A DNA stretch of 64,000 bases from Chitinophagaceae bacterium (GCA_017853575.1 JAFMJI010000004.1:87176-151175); one strand, 5' to 3'; counted from the stretch's first letter, positions 54,105 through 63,197 are shown. Notes: generated by a model from the letters alone, not told the origin. Made by a program: numbers and translations.

Positions 54105-55520
54105 TTAATAAAAACTTTGATACAGTTGAATATACTCAGAAGCACTTCTGCTCCAACTGAAATCTAATTCCATCATATTTTTTCGAATATTATTGAAAGT
54201 TTCCTTTTGATGGTACAATTCAACGGATCTGTAAATGGCATGTGTAATATCACCAACGCTTGCATGATTGAATGTAATACCATAACCATCCCTTTCGCCC
54301 ATATCAACAACCGTATCTTTTAACCCTCCGGTTCTTCTTACAACAGGCACTGTTCCATATTTCATGGCATAGAGTTGATTGAGTCCGCATGGTTCAACTC
54401 TTGAGGGCATCAACAAAAAATCAGCACCCGCATACATCAGGTGACTAAGCTGCTCATTGTATCCGATGTATTCATTGAAATCACCTTGGGAGAAATTTTT
54501 AAGCAACGAAACAGCAGATTCAACTTCAGGATCACCACTACCCAATATCAAAAAATTCATTTTTCTGCCAATATGTTGAAAACTGTCATATATAACTTTC
54601 GGCAACAAATCAGCCCCTTTTTCACCTACCAAACGTCCAATAAAAATAAACAGCGGCTTGTTGAAATCGAGTCCAAATTGCTTACATAGAATTTCTTTGT
54701 TTTTTGCTTTTCCTGTTGATACCGTTTTAACTGTAAAGTTTTCTGTTAGGTATTTATCATTTTCAGGATCCCATACTTTATAATCGATGCCATTGATAAT
54801 CCCTGAACATTTTCCTTTTTCATATTCAAACAATGGTTCGAGTCCATTGCTCATTGAAGTCAATTCACCCAAATATGAGTTGCTGACTGTGGTAACCTTC
54901 CATGCACATTTAATAGCAGATGCAAGTGGATTGATGGTTCCCTGCCACTCCAACATTCCGCGCTTCCAACTGTCCCAATGAGGCAGATACATTGTTTTAT
55001 CCCATCCAAATGCGCCTTGATATTGTGCATTGTGAATCGTCAATACAGTAGGAACATATTCAAGTCGCTTGAATGAATATGTATGTTGCATGATAAAAGG
55101 TATCAATCCGGCATGGTGGTCATGAACATGAACAACTGATGGTAATTTATCCCATGAACACAACCAATTTGAAACGGCGATTTGAAAAGCGCAAAAACGC
55201 TCAACATCATCCTCATATCCATAAACTTTTTCTCTGTCCAGCAAACCATTGATGTCTACTAAATAAAGATGAAAACCTTGGGCGTTGGACTTTTCCTTGA
55301 TCACAGTATAATCAAACCACCAATGCCCCAAATTCGATGATGATTTATGTACCACCTCCCAGTCGTGTGTGTACAGATATTTTGATCTGTACATTGGCAT
55401 GATTACGCATGCATCATGCCCTAATTCATTTTGAAATCTTGGCAATGAACCAACAACATCTCCCAGGCCACCAACTTTGGCAACGGGATAACATTCGGCA
55501 CTGATATGAACAATTTGCAT
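54105..55520 (-). CDS. glgA: Glycogen synthase
   Basis: GlgA (471 residues, GT5) extends glycogen from ADP-glucose. The donor-binding KVGGLGDVVGSLPR is at residues 15-28, HDHHAGLIPF in the first Rossmann domain, and the C-terminal nucleotide-binding segment IGRLVGEKGADLL and LMPSRVEPCGLNQLYAMKYG. It is the first gene of the minus-strand run glgA-glgC-MFS-amylase-glgB. It is divergent from the sugar transporter at 55603. Confidence 0.95.
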   Translation of the reverse strand: MQIVHISAECYPVAKVGGLGDVVGSLPRFQNELGHDACVIMPMYRSKYLYTHDWEVVHKSSSNLGHWWFDYTVIKEKSNAQGFHLYLVDINGLLDREKVYGYEDDVERFCAFQIAVSNWLCSWDKLPSVVHVHDHHAGLIPFIMQHTYSFKRLEYVPTVLTIHNAQYQGAFGWDKTMYLPHWDSWKRGMLEWQGTINPLASAIKCAWKVTTVSNSYLGELTSMSNGLEPLFEYEKGKCSGIINGIDYKVWDPENDKYLTENFTVKTVSTGKAKNKEILCKQFGLDFNKPLFIFIGRLVGEKGADLLPKVIYDSFQHIGRKMNFLILGSGDPEVESAVSLLKNFSQGDFNEYIGYNEQLSHLMYAGADFLLMPSRVEPCGLNQLYAMKYGTVPVVRRTGGLKDTVVDMGERDGYGITFNHASVGDITHAIYRSVELYHQKETFNNIRKNMMELDFSWSRSASEYIQLYQSFY

Positions 55521-55602
55521 AAAGAATGGGGAACTGTTAAAAACTTAAATGCTGTATCTTGATAAATATAATTATTTTCAGCTTACCAAAACGTATGTCA
55601 TT

Positions 55603-57225
55603 ATGAATCAACAAACTAAGTGGTCTCAATTTGGAGTGCTTATTACTGTTTTCTTTTTCTGGGGGTTTGTAGCAGCTTCCAACAGTATTTTCATCCCATT
55701 CTGTAAGAAGTTTTTCCAATTGGATCAAATCCAATCTCAGCTGATTGGGTCTGCCTTTTATGGAGCATATTTTTACGGCTCATTAATATTGTATATCGTT
55801 TCCTTCTTAACCGGCACAGATTTATTAAACAAAATCGGATATAAAAAAGGCATCATATATGGACTGCTGATTTCAATGGTTGGTGCATTCGCATTGGCCT
55901 TCATTAGTGGATCAGGAAATGCAACATTCGGACTCGTACTTGTATCTTTTTTCATCATTGCACTGGGATTTTCTCTTCAGCAAACTTCTGCACAACCATT
56001 TGCAGTGGCACTTGGTCCTGAGGAAACAGGTACCCACAGATTGAATATGGGTGGCAGTGTGAATTCCTTTGGTACTTTGTTGGGGCCACTTGTTGTCAGC
56101 TTTATGTTGTTCGGAAGTGTTTCAAGCGCTAATGAGGCATCCATTGAAAACATCCAACAATTGTATTTCTTTTTGGCTGGTTTATTTATCATAGCAGCTA
56201 TCATTTTTGCTTATGCAAAACTTCCAAAAACAACTTCAGATGAGAAATTGGAAAAAAGTCCCAAAGCTCTTTTAGTATTGTTGATCATTGGAATTGTATT
56301 TCTTCCTGTATTGTTTTCCGATTTGGTAAAAGAGGCAACTGGAGTCAGCAAGGCCGTAATCATTGTAACATCATTGATTACCATTTTGCTCATTCTATTT
56401 GGCTCAATGTTGAGTGCAAAGAAAAATCCTCAAGGTTGGGGAGCCATGGCATACCCACAGTTGGTATTGGGAATGATTGCCATCTTTATATATGTCGGTG
56501 TAGAAGTAACCATTGATAATAATTTCGGCGCATTGTTAAAGAAGAATGTATTCGGCGGATATGATGAATCACATATCTCCCACCTGGTTTCTCTTTATTG
56601 GGGATCATTGATGATTGGAAGATGGACGGGTGCCATCAGTGTATTTAATTTGAGTAAGCAAATGAAAAAGATCATGGTTGTGGTAGTTCCCTTTGTAGCA
56701 TTTGGAGTGATTTTGCTTGTGAACATCATCAAAGGAAATGATGTGTCTGATTTCTTGATGTATCCAATTTGCATCGCGATAGGCGTTCTTGCATTTCTTT
56801 ATGCAGATGAAAGACCTGTTAAACTGCTGTTGACCGTTTCTATTTTGGGAGCAATAGCAATGGTAGTTGCCCTTACCACTACTGGTATGATTGCTAATTT
56901 TGCGATCATGAGTTGTGGATTGTGTTGTTCTGTAATGTGGCCAGCCATATTTGCCTTGGCTGTCAATGGAATTGGAAAATATCAAAGTCAGGGTTCAGCA
57001 TTTTTAATCATGATGATTCTTGGAGGTGCTATCATCCCTCCAACCCAAGGTGCAGTGATTGATCTTGAAGGAGCCGCTGATACCTCAGTTCATACCTATA
57101 CTCAACTTTCCTACATCGTACCTTTGATATGTTTTGCATACTTAGCATGGCATGCCATACAAACAAGAAGTGTATTGAAAAAACAAGGATTGGATGTAGA
57201 TGCCCAGGTTGCTGGCGGACATTAA
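55603..57225 (+). CDS. Sugar MFS transporter, FucP/glucose-galactose type with extra helices
   Basis: This 540-residue transporter begins with a FucP-like N-terminal half: FFFWGFVAASNSIFIPFCKKFF and SAFYGAYFYGSLI, followed by LQQTSAQPFAVALGP and TRLNMGG-type segments. The protein exceeds the roughly 430 residues of FucP, with a run of additional hydrophobic segments at about 225-320 (ALLVLLIIGIVFLPVLF; VIIVTSLITILLILFG), so 13-14 helices are likely. It probably imports a hexose. A terminator follows, then the ROK kinase, which could phosphorylate the imported sugar. ATG 55603 is preferred over 55549. Confidence 0.88.
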   Translation: MNQQTKWSQFGVLITVFFFWGFVAASNSIFIPFCKKFFQLDQIQSQLIGSAFYGAYFYGSLILYIVSFLTGTDLLNKIGYKKGIIYGLLISMVGAFALAFISGSGNATFGLVLVSFFIIALGFSLQQTSAQPFAVALGPEETGTHRLNMGGSVNSFGTLLGPLVVSFMLFGSVSSANEASIENIQQLYFFLAGLFIIAAIIFAYAKLPKTTSDEKLEKSPKALLVLLIIGIVFLPVLFSDLVKEATGVSKAVIIVTSLITILLILFGSMLSAKKNPQGWGAMAYPQLVLGMIAIFIYVGVEVTIDNNFGALLKKNVFGGYDESHISHLVSLYWGSLMIGRWTGAISVFNLSKQMKKIMVVVVPFVAFGVILLVNIIKGNDVSDFLMYPICIAIGVLAFLYADERPVKLLLTVSILGAIAMVVALTTTGMIANFAIMSCGLCCSVMWPAIFALAVNGIGKYQSQGSAFLIMMILGGAIIPPTQGAVIDLEGAADTSVHTYTQLSYIVPLICFAYLAWHAIQTRSVLKKQGLDVDAQVAGGH

Positions 57226-57247
57226 TCTTCTAAAACTTTGTATATTG

Positions 57248-57277
57248 AGCAGCCAAATAAATTGGCTGCTTTTTTAT
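57248..57277 (+). terminator. Intrinsic terminator after the sugar transporter
   Basis: AGCAGCCAA (57248-57256) pairs with TTGGCTGCT (57262-57270) around a 5-base loop, followed by a T run. It lies between the transporter and the ROK kinase gene, so the latter may need its own promoter or rely on read-through. Confidence 0.85.
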
Positions 57278-57293
57278 TTTAAATCATGTATTC

Positions 57294-58262
57294 ATGAGCG
57301 CAAATGAACCTTTAGCAATAGGAGTAGATATCGGGGGAACTGGAACCAAATATGGAATTGTAGATAGAAACGGAAACGTTCTTTTTTCCAGTGAAATGTC
57401 AACCAAAAAACATAAAACAATTGAAACATTCATTGATGAGCTCTATGTTCATTTGAATGAGCTGATTGAGAAAGCTGGTGGCATAGGAAGGATGAGAGGA
57501 ATTGGAATGGGTGCACCAAATGGAAATTTTTATAGTGGCACAATTGAATATGCTCCGAATCTTCCTTGGAAAGGTATCATTCCCATTGCAAAAATGGTGA
57601 GTGATAAGTTCAAATTAGATGTAACACTTACCAATGATGCAAATGCTGCAGCCATTGGTGAAATGATGTATGGTGCTGCCAAAGGAATGAAGGACTTTAT
57701 CATGATTACACTTGGCACAGGAGTTGGAAGTGGATTTGTAGCAAATGGTCAACTTATATACGGACACGATGGATTTGCTGGAGAAATTGGACACACCATC
57801 GTTATACCTGACGGAAGAATTCACGAAGGCACAAATAAAAAAGGATCACTTGAAAGCTATGCTTCTGCAACGGGTGTAAGACTTACTGCGCTAGAAGTAT
57901 TGGAAAACAGCAAGGAACCAAGCTTGCTCCGATCATTGAACAAAGATGAAATTGATTCCAAAGCTGTTTATGATGCAGCCATCAAAGGCGATAAACTTGC
58001 TCTCGAAATATTTGAATTTACCGGAAAGATTTTGGGTATTTCACTTGCAAATGCAGTAATGATAAGCAGTCCTGAAGCCATTATATTGTTTGGAGGACTC
58101 ACCAAAGCTGGTGATTTGATTTTGAAGCCCACAAGGACTCATATGGAAGAAAACCTGATTCAAGTGTTTCAGAATAAAGTAAAAATTTTGATTAGTCACT
58201 TGAAGGAATCAGATGCAGCAATACTAGGTGCCAGTGCTTTGGTTTGGGAGAAAGAAAAATAA
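57294..58262 (+). CDS. ROK family sugar kinase lacking the zinc-binding cysteines
   Basis: The 322-residue protein has the phosphate motif GVDIGGTGTKYG (residues 10-21), the catalytic LTNDANAAAIGEMMYG (Asp 115) and TLGTGVGSGFVANG. The sugar/zinc region has GEIGHTIV (Glu 164, His 167), but the usual CxCGxxGCxE becomes HEGTNKKGSLE (177-187), so all three cysteines are missing. I believe this is a lineage variant of Bacteroidota glucokinases rather than a defect. The enzyme probably phosphorylates glucose or a related hexose. It ends directly against lipA. Confidence 0.88.
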   Translation: MSANEPLAIGVDIGGTGTKYGIVDRNGNVLFSSEMSTKKHKTIETFIDELYVHLNELIEKAGGIGRMRGIGMGAPNGNFYSGTIEYAPNLPWKGIIPIAKMVSDKFKLDVTLTNDANAAAIGEMMYGAAKGMKDFIMITLGTGVGSGFVANGQLIYGHDGFAGEIGHTIVIPDGRIHEGTNKKGSLESYASATGVRLTALEVLENSKEPSLLRSLNKDEIDSKAVYDAAIKGDKLALEIFEFTGKILGISLANAVMISSPEAIILFGGLTKAGDLILKPTRTHMEENLIQVFQNKVKILISHLKESDAAILGASALVWEKEK

Positions 58263-59177
58263 TCAACTGTTTTTCAAAGCCTTTTCATTTTCCCATGCAG
58301 CTTTACCATAACCTGGTATGACATGTTTTTCGCTGTGGTAGGAAGATCTGACCAGCGGGCCACTTTCCACATAATCAATTCCTAGTCCATAACCTATTTC
58401 TTTGTATTCAAAGAATTCATCAGGATGAACAAATCTCTGAACAGGTAGATGTTTTTTTGTTGGTTGAAGATATTGACCAATGGTAATAACATCAACACCA
58501 TTGTCAGCCAAATCGCGAATAGTTTGAATAACCTCCTCTTTGGTTTCACCTAATCCAAGCATGATGCCTGATTTGGTTCGCATACCACCCTGCTTCAGTT
58601 TTCGGAGGACTTCCATGCTTCTCCAATATTTTGCTTGAATTCTTACTTTTCTGGTGAGTGTTTCAACCGTTTCGATATTGTGGGATACAACTTCTGGTGC
58701 AGCATCAACAATCCGTTGAATCTGATCATCAAAACCTTTAAAGTCTGGTATCAATGTTTCCAACGTAGTATCAGGATTTAATGCTTTGACAGCTTTGATG
58801 GTATTGAACCAGATGGTACTTCCTCCATCGGGCAATTCGTCTCTATCTACTGAAGTAATTACAGCATGTTTTACTTTCATGAGGTGTATCGCCTCTGCTA
58901 CTCGTTGGGGTTCATCCCAATCAACTGCTTCAGGACGTCCAGTTGCAACTGCACAGAATCCGCAACTTCTTGTACAAACATTTCCAAGGATCATGAAAGT
59001 AGCTGTACCCTCACCCCAACATTCACCCATATTAGGACAATTTCCACTTTCGCAAATGGTATGAAGTTTATGGGTATCAACCAGTGAACGAACATGTCTA
59101 TAACTCTCCCCAATGGGAAGCTTTACTCTTAGCCAGTCGGGCTTCTTTTGGCGTTCTTCAGTAATTACAGCATCCAT
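58263..59177 (-). CDS. lipA: Lipoyl synthase
   Basis: LipA (304 residues) is a radical-SAM enzyme that inserts sulphur at C6 and C8 of octanoyl groups on E2 and H proteins. The auxiliary cluster cysteines are Cys 42, 47 and 53 ([12 protein letters not shown]), and the radical-SAM CxxxCxxC is Cys 68, 72 and 75 (CTRSCGFC). [10 protein letters not shown] near the C terminus includes the conserved serine. It is needed for the 2-oxoacid dehydrogenase complexes such as the one using PdhA. A -7 element lies upstream. Confidence 0.97.
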   Translation of the reverse strand: MDAVITEERQKKPDWLRVKLPIGESYRHVRSLVDTHKLHTICESGNCPNMGECWGEGTATFMILGNVCTRSCGFCAVATGRPEAVDWDEPQRVAEAIHLMKVKHAVITSVDRDELPDGGSTIWFNTIKAVKALNPDTTLETLIPDFKGFDDQIQRIVDAAPEVVSHNIETVETLTRKVRIQAKYWRSMEVLRKLKQGGMRTKSGIMLGLGETKEEVIQTIRDLADNGVDVITIGQYLQPTKKHLPVQRFVHPDEFFEYKEIGYGLGIDYVESGPLVRSSYHSEKHVIPGYGKAAWENEKALKNS

Positions 59178-59197
59178 CTCAGAAACAAATTGAAGAG

Positions 59198-59231
59198 CAA
59201 AGTTAATCTACTTCCTTCTTCCAAAATTCAA
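59198..59231 (-). promoter_or_regulatory. Predicted lipA promoter
   Basis: On the minus strand TAACTTTG (59198-59205) ends 20 bases before the lipA ATG. TTG (59229-59231) precedes it by a 23-base spacing; a TTTG at 59222-59225 gives 16. The -33 region lies within the end of the upstream outer-membrane protein gene. Confidence 0.5.
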
Positions 59232-60044
59232 GGCTAAAAATCCAGTTGGAAAGAATGTTTTTCCAGGTAAATCAATCATTTGGATGACCTTTTGAGAATA
59301 TACATCAGCCATAAAGCCAACTTCGATTGCTGAAATAACTTGATTAAATCTTGCCCAGTCGAAACGCAATGAGGCTTTGGCATAAACACCAGGATTGAAT
59401 TTCATCTCATTCCACCCTTTTCTGAGTCCAGACCCACCGATGATATCCTTCTTTGGATCCATATTGAGAAATGCATCTTTGGTATCTGCCTGGTATTTTA
59501 AATATGTGAGTCCTGTATCTAAAGCAAACTGAATATAATATGGGCGAACCAATCCGGCACTGAAACCTCCCACAAAAACGCCATAAACAGCAACTCCATT
59601 TTTATTGCTTTTACCCCCAATAAGAACCTGCTTACCAATGCCTAATTTCGCCTGATAAAAAATATTTTCTTTTCCAAACACAAATGGCTTTCCAAAATAT
59701 GCAAATCCGCCACTAACACCTCCTTGCGTAGATTGTTTTTGTTCTTTTCGATGCTGTTTCTCGCCAAGTTCAAACTGAATGATGGTTGTTTTATATGCAG
59801 TTTTTGAAAATCCTTTTTCAAACAAAACACCCCATCCATCGTGATGATTTTTAAACGCAGTTATATTATGCTTTTCAAATGCAGGCATTCCCTCCTCCTC
59901 ATTGCGCAACATCTGATTAATTCGGTCGTGTTTTGCAATGCGGGCCTGTTCCTTTGAGTTGGTTTTATTTTGGGCTTGCATATTCAAAATGAATCCAAAT
60001 AAAACAGATATAAGAAGTAAGAAAAATTTAAGTGACTTCAGCAT
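59208..60044 (-). CDS. Putative outer-membrane or exported protein of unknown function
   Basis: The 278-residue protein has a signal peptide (MLKSLKFFLLLISVLFGFIL, cleaved near MQAQN). The mature part is rich in aromatic and alternating residues (HHDGWGVLFEKGFSKTA; GGVSGGFAYFGKPFVFG; AKLGIGKQVLIGG) and ends with FPTGFLALNFGRRK, consistent with a beta-barrel ending in an aromatic-containing strand, though I could not match it to a named family. An alternative ATG at 60074 would add a non-signal-like lead. It is divergent from osmC with only 36 bases between starts. Confidence 0.7.
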   Translation of the reverse strand: MLKSLKFFLLLISVLFGFILNMQAQNKTNSKEQARIAKHDRINQMLRNEEEGMPAFEKHNITAFKNHHDGWGVLFEKGFSKTAYKTTIIQFELGEKQHRKEQKQSTQGGVSGGFAYFGKPFVFGKENIFYQAKLGIGKQVLIGGKSNKNGVAVYGVFVGGFSAGLVRPYYIQFALDTGLTYLKYQADTKDAFLNMDPKKDIIGGSGLRKGWNEMKFNPGVYAKASLRFDWARFNQVISAIEVGFMADVYSQKVIQMIDLPGKTFFPTGFLALNFGRRK

Positions 60045-60080
60045 GATGGAAGAATGTATTGTAAATTTATACAAAAAAGT

Positions 60081-60488
60081 ATGACATCAAGGGTAACATA
60101 TACAGGTGAGTTAAGAACTTTAGCATCCCATTTACAATCTGGATCAAATATAGAGACCGATGCTCCAACTGATAATCATGGTAAAGGAGAAAGATTTTCA
60201 CCCACCGACCTGATTGGTACTTCACTAGCGGCATGTATGCTGACCACCATGGCAATCAGAGCAAAAGAGCTTGAACAAAAACTGAAAGGTGCGTATACTG
60301 AAACTGAAAAAATCATGTCCGCTGCTCCCAGAAGAATAAGTGGAATCAATATCACGTTTCATTGGCCTTCAAATATTAGCTACACTGAAGAAGAAAGAAA
60401 ATTATTAGAGGAAATTGCATGGTCTTGTCCAGTAAAAGAAAGCATTCATCCTGACATAAAACTCCAGGTAAATTTTAATTGGGTTTAG
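60081..60488 (+). CDS. OsmC family protein
   Basis: The 135-residue protein is a complete OsmC/Ohr-fold domain: GKGERFSPTDLIGTSLAACM includes the first reactive cysteine and a later AWSCPVKESIHPD the second. Members reduce organic hydroperoxides or have unknown roles; YhfA-like members are common. I chose ATG 60081; the open frame extends to 60054 but those codons are in the divergent promoter region. Its last 14 bases overlap the convergent DUF2851 gene. Confidence 0.9.
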   Translation: MTSRVTYTGELRTLASHLQSGSNIETDAPTDNHGKGERFSPTDLIGTSLAACMLTTMAIRAKELEQKLKGAYTETEKIMSAAPRRISGINITFHWPSNISYTEEERKLLEEIAWSCPVKESIHPDIKLQVNFNWV

Positions 60489-61599
60489 GATTTTTCAAGC
60501 TCGAATAATATTCCAGCATTCCCTGGGTATGCAGTGCATTGGCATGAATCTTCCTTCCCTGAACAAACAGTTTTGTAATACGATTAGACTCTGCAGGAAC
60601 AAGTGTCAACCAATGCATTGCTTTTTTTCTTAGTAATACATTCCCGTTGTATTTTGAATAAGCAATCAAAATTGGTACAAAAACATTGATGACAATTTTA
60701 TTAAATTGTGCCCCTCCTAATTCTGTACGTATATTTTTAATAACACCTGAATAATCAATTTCCGAATCAATCAATGGCCTAAATATTGAAGGGTATTTAA
60801 AAATAAACGCTATAAAATCTTCCAATCTTTTTTCAGGAAAATTACTTGGTCTTGTTCTGAATCTGATGATATTAATGTGTGGAGATATAATCGAAAGCTC
60901 AGTTCGTAAATCATTGAATCGAAGAATATCCAGTTTACTCATCTTTACAAACAAACCAGCGTGTCCAAAAAGTAAACATTTTATATTCTCTTCATTAAAA
61001 TAATGTTGTGTATTAAATATTGGAAAAATAGTATCTATTATTTGCTGAAATACATCGCCGTTGAGAGGAATTCCAAATGCATAAATTAATTTTCTTACCG
61101 TTATAAATTGCCAATTGCCCTGAAATAACTTTAAATCAACCAAAATTTCATTTGACTTCCTTTCTATTCGTTGTAAACCAAATTCTGATAGATCATCCAT
61201 CGATAATGCATTTTGTATTTCAGTAATGTTCTCTGCAGTATTGATATTGATTTTATGGTTAAATATTTCAACTTTTAAAAAAGAGGAAAGAACAAGTATC
61301 GGACAATGATCAAAAGAAACTGTGTCGTCTTCCCATACAACATGAAGTATTACATTATCATAGTTACGATCTATATCATGTCGATGAAGAAACCATCCGG
61401 ATGCCTTAACATGAATTTCAACTGAACCAACCCAAATGGTATCATCAATTTGAATGGTTGCATGAAGAAAGTCCGGCCCTTGATTGAGATTAATCGTACC
61501 AGGGTGAATGACCTTTATTGATTCCCCATAAGATGTGTACAACTGTTCAAATTGTGTTGCATTTTTTAACCAAAACAATTGAATATCCACCTCTTTCAT
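60475..61599 (-). CDS. DUF2851 family protein
   Basis: This 374-residue protein shows the DUF2851 hallmarks LNQGPDFLHATIQID, VGSVEIHVKASGWFLHRHD and YDNVILHVVWEDD. It is common in Bacteroidota and of unknown function. There is no signal peptide. The C terminus has a cluster with GCxxC-like motifs in many members, but I see none here; it ends HANALHTQGMLEYYSSLK. It is followed at 69 bases by nothing else co-directional except the Maf-UbiA-KdsC trio, which lies upstream. Overlap with osmC is 14 bases. Confidence 0.85.
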   Translation of the reverse strand: MKEVDIQLFWLKNATQFEQLYTSYGESIKVIHPGTINLNQGPDFLHATIQIDDTIWVGSVEIHVKASGWFLHRHDIDRNYDNVILHVVWEDDTVSFDHCPILVLSSFLKVEIFNHKININTAENITEIQNALSMDDLSEFGLQRIERKSNEILVDLKLFQGNWQFITVRKLIYAFGIPLNGDVFQQIIDTIFPIFNTQHYFNEENIKCLLFGHAGLFVKMSKLDILRFNDLRTELSIISPHINIIRFRTRPSNFPEKRLEDFIAFIFKYPSIFRPLIDSEIDYSGVIKNIRTELGGAQFNKIVINVFVPILIAYSKYNGNVLLRKKAMHWLTLVPAESNRITKLFVQGRKIHANALHTQGMLEYYSSLKNPKPN

Positions 61600-61668
61600 A
61601 ATTACAAATGAATTGAAATCATGAAAGACAGGAAAGGATAAATCCGGGATAAAAAATAGGATAAACCC

Positions 61669-62244
61669 TTACAAAAATGATTTTTTCAGCACTTGCAATA
61701 CACTGCTGATGGGTAATCCCATAACATTATAAAAATCGCCATTGATATTTTTAATGCCTACAACACCAATCCACTCTTGAATTGCATAGGCACCTGCCTT
61801 GTCATAAGGCTTATATTGATCAACATAATGAATGATTTGATCGTTTGTTAACGGATGAAATTCAACAGATGTTTTATCAAAAAAGGATTCTTGATGTTCG
61901 AGCGATCTAATGTCAACAGCTGTAATTACTTCATGTATGTTGCCTGAGAGCATTTTTAGGATTTCAATTGCATCATCACGATTGTCGGGTTTCCCAATAA
62001 TCTTATTGTTCAATACAACAATGGTATCAGCAGCGATGAGAACATGGTCTTTGAAATAGTCACCCAACTGAGCTTGTACAGCATGATTTTTTTTATTTGC
62101 TATACTGAGTGCAATGTTTTCAGGCGAAAGTGATGGGTCATAGGTTTCATCCACATCAGATACCATTACACTAAACGACATTTCAGCCCAATCCATTAAT
62201 AGCTTTCTCCTGGGCGAACCAGATGCAAGTATGATTTTCTTCAT
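61669..62244 (-). CDS. maf: Maf family nucleoside triphosphate pyrophosphatase
   Basis: The 191-residue protein starts IILASGSPRRKLLMDWAEM, the Maf motif, and has the SDVDETYDPSLSPENIA, LIAADTIVVLNNKIIGKP and YDKAGAYAIQEWIG segments. Maf enzymes hydrolyse non-canonical or canonical dTTP/UTP and have been linked to septum control. The ATG overlaps the UbiA gene stop by one base (TGATG), so the genes are translationally coupled. Confidence 0.95.
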   Translation of the reverse strand: MKKIILASGSPRRKLLMDWAEMSFSVMVSDVDETYDPSLSPENIALSIANKKNHAVQAQLGDYFKDHVLIAADTIVVLNNKIIGKPDNRDDAIEILKMLSGNIHEVITAVDIRSLEHQESFFDKTSVEFHPLTNDQIIHYVDQYKPYDKAGAYAIQEWIGVVGIKNINGDFYNVMGLPISSVLQVLKKSFL

Positions 62245-63188
62245 CAGAAATAGAAATTGTAGAGTGCCATGGATAAAATACCCGCCAACATTAAAATTTT
62301 AACCTGTCTGGTTAGTCTTGAGTAATCATCAATACTTTTTGATTTTCTAAGATGATTGAAAATAGTAAAAATAAAAGCCAGTAATAAAAGGATGTAAACA
62401 CAAATCAAGTACCATTTATAGAATAACGCATATATCATGATTGCACACAATGCTCCAAATAATGCTATCATCCAAACTGCAACAAATACTTTTGTAGCAT
62501 TGACTCCCCATACTATTGGCATGGTTGTGCACCCATATTTTCGATCACCTATTTCGTCTTCCATATCTTTTATTACTTCACGAATAAGAGAAACGATGAA
62601 TGCAAAGCCGCCGTATATAATAGCAAGTTTATAAATAGAAATCAATGCCAGGTTAGATGCAGGAATCAGCCTTCCATCCTTCCAATTGATCTCAGTAAAA
62701 AATAACATAAAAATTACCCAAGCAGTAAGTGCTGAAATAATAATGTTTCCAGATAGAAGTTTCTTTTTAAAGGTTGTTGAATAAACCCAAAGAAGAATAA
62801 CAGCAATCCCATTTAACAGCAATAACAAAAAATTATTCAACTTCATGGAAACATAGCCTGTTATAACGAGTCCGGCGATAGACATTATGAAATGTAACAT
62901 CATTGCCCATCTGCGTGAAATCTCTTTGTCGACAATCAATTTATCTGGCTTATTGATTTTATCAATGTTCAAATCAAAATAATCGTTGATAATATAACCA
63001 CCACCTGCAATGAGCATTGAAGCAATTAACATCCAATGAAATAAATCATGGTTAAGCAGTGGTGAGCTGCCTAATAATTTTTGATAAGAAGGACGAATGA
63101 TAAAGCCATAAAAAAACAATTGTGTGAGTACAATGAAAACTAAATTTTTATAGCGAATCAGTTGAAAAAAGGCTATCAGTTTCTGCAT
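62244..63188 (-). CDS. UbiA-superfamily prenyltransferase
   Basis: This 314-residue membrane protein has about 8-9 helices. The first Asp-rich motif is NDYFDLNIDKINKPDK (about 74-89), and the second is DMEDEIGDRKYG in the loop after helix 5-6. In Bacteroidota, homologues beside Maf and KdsC-like genes are usually annotated as geranylgeranylglycerol-phosphate geranylgeranyltransferase; the true acceptor is uncertain and could be a menaquinone- or lipid-related ring. It is 9 bases downstream of the KdsC-type gene and coupled to maf. Confidence 0.85.
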   Translation of the reverse strand: MQKLIAFFQLIRYKNLVFIVLTQLFFYGFIIRPSYQKLLGSSPLLNHDLFHWMLIASMLIAGGGYIINDYFDLNIDKINKPDKLIVDKEISRRWAMMLHFIMSIAGLVITGYVSMKLNNFLLLLLNGIAVILLWVYSTTFKKKLLSGNIIISALTAWVIFMLFFTEINWKDGRLIPASNLALISIYKLAIIYGGFAFIVSLIREVIKDMEDEIGDRKYGCTTMPIVWGVNATKVFVAVWMIALFGALCAIMIYALFYKWYLICVYILLLLAFIFTIFNHLRKSKSIDDYSRLTRQVKILMLAGILSMALYNFYF

Positions 63189-63197
63189 TACATTCTT

